Below the pieces are notes generated by a model, which was not told the DNA's origin, searched no databases, and worked only from the letters and a program-made list of their open reading frames with translations. Source: Streptomyces olivochromogenes (GTDB lineage: Bacteria > Actinomycetota > Actinomycetes > Streptomycetales > Streptomycetaceae). From it: a stretch of DNA of 64,000 nt. Position numbers and translations under genes: made by a program. The DNA is taken from NCBI RefSeq assembly GCF_001514115.1, contig NZ_KQ948455.1:234709-298708 (forward strand), in the 5' to 3' direction. Positions within the stretch are counted from its first letter, which is position 1. Each line of letters starts with the position of its first letter. This document shows positions 49,533 to 56,034 of this stretch, in pieces.

Positions 49533-50488
49533 GGGTCCTGCTGATCGGAGCCAACGGATACCTCGGCCGTTTCGTCGCCGACAGACTGCTCGCCGATCCG
49601 GCCGTGCAGCTCACCGCGCTCGGCCGGGGCGACGACGCCGACGTACGGTTCGACCTCGCCTCGGGCAGCCCCGGCGCCCTCACCCGCTTCCTGGACGCGG
49701 TGCACCCCGGGGTCGTCATCAACTGCGCGGGCGCCACCCGCGGCGGAGCCCGCGAACTGACCCGGCACAACACCGTCGCCGTCGCCACCGTCTGCGAGGC
49801 CCTGCGCCGCAGCGGCTGCGGCGCCCGCCTGGTGCAGATCGGCTGCGGCGCCGAGTACGGGCCCAGTCAGCCCGGCTCCTCCACGGCCGAGGACGCCGTA
49901 CCGCGCCCCGGCGGCCCGTACGGCGTCAGCAAGCTCGCCGCCACCGAACTGGTCCTCGGCTCCGGCCTCGACGCCGTCGTCCTGCGCGTCTTCTCGCCCG
50001 CGGGCCCCGGCACCCCCGCCGGATCCCCGCTCGGCCGCCTCGCCGAGGCCCTGCGCCGCGCCATGCAGTCCGGCGACGGCGAACTCAAACTCGGCGGACT
50101 CGGCGTCCAGCGCGACTTCATCGACGTCCGCGATGTCGCCCGCGCCGTGCACGCCGCCTCGCTCTCCGCCGCGCAGGGCGTCATCAACATCGGCTCGGGC
50201 CGCGCCGTCCGCCTGCGCGACGCCGCCGCCGTCCTCGCCCGTGTGGCCGGCTACGGAGGCACGCTGCACGAACTCGACGGCCCACCCGGGCCCATGAGGT
50301 CGTCCATCGGCCACCCCCGCACCGAAGCGGATCACGGGGCGCCGGTCGCGTACCCCTACCCGGACGGCTGTGGCAGCTGGCAGCAGGCCGATGTGCGCAC
50401 CGCACGCGACCGGCTCGGCTGGCGGCCCCGGATCAACCTCGAGGAATCCCTCGCCGATATCTGGATGGAGGCGGCATGTCGTATCTGA
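49529..50488 (+). CDS. NAD(P)-dependent sugar epimerase/dehydratase (SDR)
   Basis: A 319-residue extended SDR. The nucleotide-binding motif is LIGANGYLGRF. The active site has SxxK-like GCGAEYG, with Tyr-x3-Lys in PYGVSKLA. The role is probably to make or interconvert an NDP-sugar (for example UDP-GlcNAc/GalNAc C4 epimerisation, as PelX does). It starts by overlap with a mini-ORF and its end overlaps the next gene by 13 bases. Confidence 0.88.
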   Translation: MRVLLIGANGYLGRFVADRLLADPAVQLTALGRGDDADVRFDLASGSPGALTRFLDAVHPGVVINCAGATRGGARELTRHNTVAVATVCEALRRSGCGARLVQIGCGAEYGPSQPGSSTAEDAVPRPGGPYGVSKLAATELVLGSGLDAVVLRVFSPAGPGTPAGSPLGRLAEALRRAMQSGDGELKLGGLGVQRDFIDVRDVARAVHAASLSAAQGVINIGSGRAVRLRDAAAVLARVAGYGGTLHELDGPPGPMRSSIGHPRTEADHGAPVAYPYPDGCGSWQQADVRTARDRLGWRPRINLEESLADIWMEAACRI

Positions 50489-51225
50489 CCAGCGCCGCGA
50501 CGGACATCGCGAGCACGGACTTAAGGGTCGGCCTCGGCGTCCCCGGCTATGCGCACCCCCTCGTCGCTCCGGCCGAGTGGGGCGAACTCACCCGCCCCGG
50601 CACCCCCGTGCACTGGGCCGTCCTGAACGTGGCCAACGGTCCCGGCACCCGCCCCGACCCGCACTGTCTGGAGGCCGCCGGCCGACTCCGGAACGCGGGC
50701 GTGCGCGTCCTTGGACACCTGGACGTGACGTACGGCGCACGCGCCTTCGCCGAGGTGATCTCCGACGCACACCGGTATCTCGACTGGTACCGGGTCGGTG
50801 GCTTCCTCCTGCACCGCTGCCCCACCGAGCGCGCCGCGCTCCCCGAGGTCCGGCGGGCGGCCACCACGCTCCGTACGCTCCTCGACGACGCGCACCTCGT
50901 CTTCGGCCACGGCACCCAGCCCTACCCCGGCTATGTCGAAAGTGCCGACCAACTGGTGACCTTCTCCGGCACCTGGAGCGACTACCGCTGGTCGCAGGTG
51001 GCCGAGTGGACCGCCGACTATCCGCCCGAGCGCTTCTGCCACTTCGTGCACGGGGTACCGCGCGGTCATCTCGACGAAGCGCTGCGCATCGCCCGCTGGC
51101 AGGGCGCCGCCACGATCTACTTCACCGACCGCACGGATCACGGTGGACGGGCCGACCCCTGGGAGACGATGCCCGGCTACTGGGACGAGATCGTCTCGCG
51201 GATCGGAACGGGTGTCTCGGAATGA
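50476..51225 (+). CDS. Spherulin-4-like family protein with altered catalytic pair
   Basis: A 249-residue protein of the Spherulin-4/GH135-GH166 (PelA hydrolase-like) TIM-barrel family. VGLGVPGYAHPLVAPAEWGE is the family start and VLGHLDVTYGAR keeps the first conserved Asp. The usual GIFFDE segment with the catalytic acidic pair is GFLLHR here (residues 109-114), so the usual hydrolase activity is doubtful. There is no signal peptide, so it may act in the cytoplasm. It is the last gene of the PelF-like operon. Confidence 0.85.
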   Translation: MSYLTSAATDIASTDLRVGLGVPGYAHPLVAPAEWGELTRPGTPVHWAVLNVANGPGTRPDPHCLEAAGRLRNAGVRVLGHLDVTYGARAFAEVISDAHRYLDWYRVGGFLLHRCPTERAALPEVRRAATTLRTLLDDAHLVFGHGTQPYPGYVESADQLVTFSGTWSDYRWSQVAEWTADYPPERFCHFVHGVPRGHLDEALRIARWQGAATIYFTDRTDHGGRADPWETMPGYWDEIVSRIGTGVSE

Positions 51226-51288
51226 AGAAGGGCGTGGCAGTGTTACGGGGAGAACAACTGTAGTGATTGACCGACCAACGGAGTCCCC

Positions 51289-52467
51289 GTGTCGCTGCCA
51301 CCCCTGGTTGAGCCAGCTGCTGAGCTCACCGTAGACGAGGTCCGCAGGTACTCCCGCCACCTGATCATCCCCGACGTGGGCATGGACGGGCAGAAGCGGC
51401 TGAAGAACGCCAAGGTGCTGTGTGTGGGCGCCGGCGGCCTCGGATCGCCGGCGCTGATGTACCTGGCCGCCGCGGGCGTGGGCACGCTCGGCATCGTGGA
51501 GTTCGACGAGGTCGACGAGTCGAACCTGCAGCGCCAGATCATCCACAGTCAGGCAGACATCGGCCGCTCCAAGGCCGCGTCGGCCCGTGACTCCGTGCTG
51601 GGCATCAACCCGTACGTGAACGTGGTCCTTCACGAAGAGCGGCTCGAGGCCGAGAACGTGATGGACATCTTCAGCCAGTACGACCTGATCGTCGACGGCA
51701 CGGACAACTTCGCGACCCGCTACCTGGTCAACGACGCGTGCGTCCTGCTCAACAAGCCGTACGTGTGGGGCTCGATCTACCGCTTCGACGGCCAGGCCTC
51801 CGTCTTCTGGTCCGAGCACGGTCCCTGCTACCGCTGCCTCTACCCGGAGCCCCCGCCGCCGGGCATGGTCCCCTCCTGCGCCGAGGGCGGCGTGCTGGGC
51901 GTGCTGTGCGCGTCCATCGGCTCCATCCAGGTCAACGAGGCGATCAAGCTTCTCGCGGGCATCGGTGAGCCGCTCGTCGGCCGCCTGATGATCTACGACG
52001 CCCTCGAGATGCAGTACCGCCAGGTCAAGGTCCGCAAGGACCCGGACTGCGCGGTCTGCGGCGAGAACCCGACCGTCACCGAGCTCATCGACTACGAGGC
52101 CTTCTGCGGTGTCGTGTCCGAGGAGGCCCAGGAGGCGGCGGCCGGCTCGACGATCACTCCCAAGCAGCTCAAGGAGTGGATCGACGACGGCGAGAACATC
52201 GAGATCATCGATGTCCGCGAGATCAACGAGTACGAGATCGTCTCGATCCCCGGCGCCAAGCTGATCCCGAAGAACGAGTTCCTCATGGGCACCGCCCTGG
52301 AGACTCTTCCGCAGGACAAGAAGATCGTCCTGCACTGCAAGACGGGCGTCCGCAGCGCGGAGGTGCTCGCCGTGCTGAAGTCCGCGGGCTTCTCGGACGC
52401 GGTGCACGTCGGCGGCGGTGTGATCGGCTGGGTCAACCAGATCGAGCCGGAGAAGCCGGTCTACTAG
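51289..52467 (+). CDS. moeZ: Adenylyltransferase/sulfurtransferase MoeZ (MoeB + rhodanese)
   Basis: A 392-residue E1-like enzyme. The N-terminal ThiF/MoeB domain has GAGGLGSPALMYLAAAGVG and the RxxR-type loop SNLQRQIIH, with zinc cysteines CYRC and CAVC. A C-terminal rhodanese domain has the persulfide Cys350 in HCKTGVRSAE. It adenylates and thiocarboxylates small sulfur carriers such as MoaD, ThiS or CysO. The GTG at 51289 has ACGGAG upstream. Synteny with Rv3206c. Confidence 0.94.
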   Translation: MSLPPLVEPAAELTVDEVRRYSRHLIIPDVGMDGQKRLKNAKVLCVGAGGLGSPALMYLAAAGVGTLGIVEFDEVDESNLQRQIIHSQADIGRSKAASARDSVLGINPYVNVVLHEERLEAENVMDIFSQYDLIVDGTDNFATRYLVNDACVLLNKPYVWGSIYRFDGQASVFWSEHGPCYRCLYPEPPPPGMVPSCAEGGVLGVLCASIGSIQVNEAIKLLAGIGEPLVGRLMIYDALEMQYRQVKVRKDPDCAVCGENPTVTELIDYEAFCGVVSEEAQEAAAGSTITPKQLKEWIDDGENIEIIDVREINEYEIVSIPGAKLIPKNEFLMGTALETLPQDKKIVLHCKTGVRSAEVLAVLKSAGFSDAVHVGGGVIGWVNQIEPEKPVY

Positions 52468-52500
52468 GCGCCGGTGTACCAGGCGAACGGCTTTTCGGGA

Positions 52501-52532
52501 GGGGCTCGGCACCGTGCGTGCCGGGCCCCTTT
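52501..52532 (+). terminator. Terminator of moeZ
   Basis: GGGGCTCGGCAC (52501-52512) pairs with GTGCCGGGCCCC (52518-52529) with one wobble and a CGTGC loop, then TTT. It lies 34 bases beyond the moeZ stop. Confidence 0.9.
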
Positions 52533-52581
52533 CCGTTGGCCGGTCGCTCGCGGGCCGGGGGGTGGCCGACCGGGCGTCCGT

Positions 52582-52671
52582 GCGTCGGGTCTTCACCGGC
52601 CGGGTGCTCGCCGGCCGGGTGCTTGTCGACTGTGTGCTCGCCGGTCGAGTGCTCGTCGGCCGGGTGGGCCC
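52582..52671. repeat. 15-bp minisatellite between moeZ and a peptidase gene
   Basis: Five to six units of 15 bp, consensus CGGCCGGGTGCTCGC (52582, 52597, 52612, 52627, 52642, 52657). Two units are nearly identical; others differ at two to five positions. It falls in the 239-base convergent gap. An open frame through it would give GRVLA-type pentapeptides, but no RBS supports coding. Confidence 0.75.
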
Positions 52672-52706
52672 GGCGACAGGTCCGCGCCCGTCGGCCGCAC
52701 CCGCCA

Positions 52707-54254
52707 CTACGACGCGCAGACCTTCCCGTCCTTCGGCACCGTCCCGTCCAGCAGATAGCTGTTCACCGTGGAGTCGACACAGTCGCTCCCGCTCCCGTAG
52801 GCGCCATGGCCCTCGCCCTTCCAGGTGAGCTCCACTCCGACGCCCTTGCCCAGCTCGTCGGCCATTCTGCGGGCGCCCTCGTACGGAGTCGCGGGGTCCC
52901 CGGTGTTGCCGACGATCAGGATGGGCGCGGCGCCCGGCGCGCTGACCTCCGGGTTGTCGTACTGGCCGGCGACCGGCCAGTCGTGGCACCAGCCCGCGGT
53001 GTCCCAGCCCATGAAGTCCCCGAAGACGGGCGAGATCTTCTCGAACTCGGGCAGCAGCTTCTTCGTCTCCGCGGGAGTCGGCCGCTGCTTGTCGTCCAAG
53101 CACGATATGACTCGTTGGGAGTGGGTCGTCGTGCCGTAGTGCCCCGAGGAATCGCGGTCGTTGTAGCCGTCGGCGAGGGCCAGCAGTCCCGAACCGTCAC
53201 CGTCCTCGGCGCCCTTGAGCGCGTTGGTCAGGCGGGGCCAGCCCTCCTTGCTGTACAGGGGCAGGACGATGCCGGTGAGCGCCAGCGTCTGGGTGAGCTT
53301 GCGGCCGTCGGCCGTCGGCAGGGGGTTCGCGTCGATGCGGTTCAGCAGGTCCACGATCTTCTGGGAGCCCTGCTTGGGGTCCTGGCCGGTGGACTTGAGG
53401 TAGTCGTCCAGGGCGCGCTGGAAGCCCAGGGTCTGGTTCTTGGCGTGGCCGACCGTGTCGGCGCTCGGGTCGACGACGGCGTCCAGCACCAGACGGCCCA
53501 CGTTCTTGGGGAACAAGTGGGCGTACACGCCGCCGAGTTCGGTCCCGTACGAAAAGCCGAGGTAGTGCATCGTGCCGTCGCCGAGGACCTGGCGCATCAG
53601 GTCCATGTCGCGGGCCGTGTCGGTCGTGGAGACGTGTGACAGCAGCTTTCCGGCGGCCTTGGCGCAGCCCTTGCCGAAGTCGGCGGCGTCCTTGAAGTAC
53701 GCGGTCTCCTCGGCCGCGTCGTCCGGGGTGGCGTCCACGGACTCGGCTGCCTGGATCGCCTTGTCAGTGCGGCAGCGCACACCCTCGCTGGCGGCGACGC
53801 CGCGCGGGTCCCAGCTCACCAGGTCGTAGCGCTCGTGGAGCGGGCCGACGGCACTCTCGTACGACGGCATCGTGTCGACGCCCGAGCCGCCGGGGCCGCC
53901 GAAGTTGAACAGGAGTGAGCCGATGCGCTTGCTCTGGCCGCCGGTCGCCTTCGAGCGGATCAGCTCCAGGCCGATCGTCTCGCCGTCCGGCTTCGCGTAG
54001 TCGAGCGGCACCTTGAGTGTCGCGCACTGCCAGCCGCTGCCCGGCGCGGAGGAGCTCTTGCAGTGGCCCCAGTCGAGCTTCTGTGAGGTGAGCGAGGCGG
54101 GCAGCCCCGAGGCGGTGCCGGAGGAAGGCGCCCCGGCCGACGGCCGGCCGCTGTTCTTCCCCGCGTCCTTGCTGTCCCCCGACGAGCCGCTGCCGCAGCC
54201 TGCCACCAGCAACGCGGCGGCCGCCGCGGCCGTCCACCGTGCGAAACGCGTCAT
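52707..54254 (-). CDS. Secreted Tap/Slp-type serine aminopeptidase (alpha/beta hydrolase), copy 1
   Basis: A 515-residue exported peptidase of the tripeptidyl aminopeptidase (SlpD/SlpE) family. It has a lipoprotein signal (ARWTAAAAAALLVAGC). LLFNFGGPGGSGVD is the oxyanion part, GFSYGTELGGVYAHL has the nucleophile Ser, and VGNTGDPATPYEGA plus GEGHGAYGSG near the end carry the acid and His. It trims N-terminal tripeptides from extracellular proteins. ATG 54254 with GAGGGGGG before it. Next to a paralogue. Confidence 0.92.
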   Translation of the reverse strand: MTRFARWTAAAAAALLVAGCGSGSSGDSKDAGKNSGRPSAGAPSSGTASGLPASLTSQKLDWGHCKSSSAPGSGWQCATLKVPLDYAKPDGETIGLELIRSKATGGQSKRIGSLLFNFGGPGGSGVDTMPSYESAVGPLHERYDLVSWDPRGVAASEGVRCRTDKAIQAAESVDATPDDAAEETAYFKDAADFGKGCAKAAGKLLSHVSTTDTARDMDLMRQVLGDGTMHYLGFSYGTELGGVYAHLFPKNVGRLVLDAVVDPSADTVGHAKNQTLGFQRALDDYLKSTGQDPKQGSQKIVDLLNRIDANPLPTADGRKLTQTLALTGIVLPLYSKEGWPRLTNALKGAEDGDGSGLLALADGYNDRDSSGHYGTTTHSQRVISCLDDKQRPTPAETKKLLPEFEKISPVFGDFMGWDTAGWCHDWPVAGQYDNPEVSAPGAAPILIVGNTGDPATPYEGARRMADELGKGVGVELTWKGEGHGAYGSGSDCVDSTVNSYLLDGTVPKDGKVCAS

Positions 54255-54390
54255 GAACTTCCCCCCTCGCCCGTGGTCCGCCGGATGCCGCGGATCACAT
54301 GCAGGCCATGGTAGGCGTCCGCGGCCGACAGCGTGGAGGCCTGTGGATAACCCTTTGACCTGCACTTTTATTGATGCGATGGCGTTGGTT

Positions 54391-55944
54391 CTAGGTGCAG
54401 ACGGTTCCCGCGGGCGGTACGGTCCCGTCCAGCAGATAGCCGTTCACCGCGTTGTGCACGCACTTGTTCCCGCTGTCGTACGCGCCGTGCCCTTGGCCCT
54501 TGTAGGTCACCTCGACGCCAACGCCCTTGCCCAGCGCGTCCACCATCTTCTTCGCGCCCTGGTACGGCGTGGCCGGGTCGCCGGTGTTGCCGACCACGAG
54601 GATCGGCGCCGCACCGGCGGCGCTGACGTCCGGGTGGTCGGCGGCGCCCGGGACGGCCCAGTTGGTGCAGCTGAGCATGCCCCAGGCCAGAAAGTCGCCG
54701 AAGAGCGGGGAGGCGGCCCGGAACGCCGGCAGCCCGGCTTGCACATCGGGGATCGTGTACCGCGGTTTCTCGTCGGCGCAGTTGATGGAGACGTTGGCCG
54801 CGTAGAGGTTGCTGTACTGGCCGTTCTGGCTGCGCCCGTTCATCGAGTCGGACAGCAGCATCAATACCTTGCCGTCACCGCTGTACGCCTGGTCCAGGCC
54901 CTCCGTCAGGTACTCCCAGAAGTCCTTGGAGTACAGCGCCTGCGCGATGCCGTTGGTGGCCTCGGTCTGGGTGAGCTGGCGTGGGAAGACGCCGGGGATG
55001 GGCTTGCTGTCCAGGTCCTTGAGGAGTTTGGCGATGCGGTTCTTGACGTCCTGCGGGGTGTCGCCGATCGGGCAGGGCTCGGTCTTCGAAGTGCAGTCGG
55101 TGGCGAAGTTGTCGAGCGCGAGCTGGAAGCCCCTGGCCTGCCCGAGCGCGCTCTGTTCCGGGTTCTGCGTCGGGTCGACGACCGCGTCGAAGACGGCACG
55201 CCCCACGTTCTTGGGGAACAAGTGGGCGTAGACCCCGCCGAGTTCGGTGCCGTACGAGATGCCGAAGTAGTGCAGTTTGGCGTCGCCGAGCACCTGGCGC
55301 ATGAGGTCGATGTCGCGGGCCGCGTCGGTGGTGCGCACGTGGGGGAGGGTCCGCCCGGAGTTCTTCTCGCAGGCCGCGTTGAACGTCTTCGTGTTGCTGA
55401 GGAGGTTTTTCTGCTCGGCGGTGTCGTCGGGGGTGGCGTCCTGCTGGAAGAACACGTCGAGTCCGCTGTCGTCCTCGCACTTCACGCCCGCGCTGCGGCC
55501 GACCCCACGCGGGTCGAAGCTCACCAGGTCGTAGCGGGTGCGCAGCTTCGCGTAGTCCTCGCCGAAGGCGGGCAGCGTGGTGACGCCGGAGCCGCCGGGG
55601 CCGCCGAAGTTGAAGATGAGGGAGCCGATGCGTTTGCTCTGGTCGCCGCTCGTCCGCGCCCGGATCAGCGCGATCCCGATGGTGTCGCCCTTGGGGTCGG
55701 CCCAGTCGAGGGGTGCCTTCATGGTGGCGCACTGCCACTGTGTGCCGCCCGGCAGGGGAGAGGGTGCGTTGCCGCCGCCCTCGGACTCGGCGGGGGCCGG
55801 GCAGTCCTTCCAGCTCAGCTTCTGGGCCGGCAGGTCCTCGCTGTTCGAGTTGTCGCTGCAGCCCGTCAGTACGGCGGACAGCACAGCGACGGAGAGCGCC
55901 AGCGCAGCGGCGCGCGGCGGAGACGGGTTCGGCATGCTCCCCAT
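54391..55944 (-). CDS. Secreted Tap/Slp-type serine aminopeptidase, copy 2
   Basis: A 517-residue paralogue of the gene above. It has the same lipoprotein signal pattern (ALALSVAVLSAVLTGC) and the same catalytic segments (FNFGGPGGSGVT, GISYGTELGGVYAHL, VVGNTGDPATPYQGA, GQGHGAYDSG). The mature parts are clearly homologous all along, which indicates tandem duplication followed by divergence. ATG 55944 or 55935 both fit. A DnaA-box match (54342-54350) lies in the gap between the two copies. Confidence 0.92.
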   Translation of the reverse strand: MGSMPNPSPPRAAALALSVAVLSAVLTGCSDNSNSEDLPAQKLSWKDCPAPAESEGGGNAPSPLPGGTQWQCATMKAPLDWADPKGDTIGIALIRARTSGDQSKRIGSLIFNFGGPGGSGVTTLPAFGEDYAKLRTRYDLVSFDPRGVGRSAGVKCEDDSGLDVFFQQDATPDDTAEQKNLLSNTKTFNAACEKNSGRTLPHVRTTDAARDIDLMRQVLGDAKLHYFGISYGTELGGVYAHLFPKNVGRAVFDAVVDPTQNPEQSALGQARGFQLALDNFATDCTSKTEPCPIGDTPQDVKNRIAKLLKDLDSKPIPGVFPRQLTQTEATNGIAQALYSKDFWEYLTEGLDQAYSGDGKVLMLLSDSMNGRSQNGQYSNLYAANVSINCADEKPRYTIPDVQAGLPAFRAASPLFGDFLAWGMLSCTNWAVPGAADHPDVSAAGAAPILVVGNTGDPATPYQGAKKMVDALGKGVGVEVTYKGQGHGAYDSGNKCVHNAVNGYLLDGTVPPAGTVCT

Positions 55945-56034
55945 CCTGCGGTCGTGCGGGGCGGGGCGCTCGGGACGCGGGCCGTGCGGGTGAGGGCGCG
56001 CGGGCCGCTCGTACGGGAGGGTCGGCGCGGGGTT

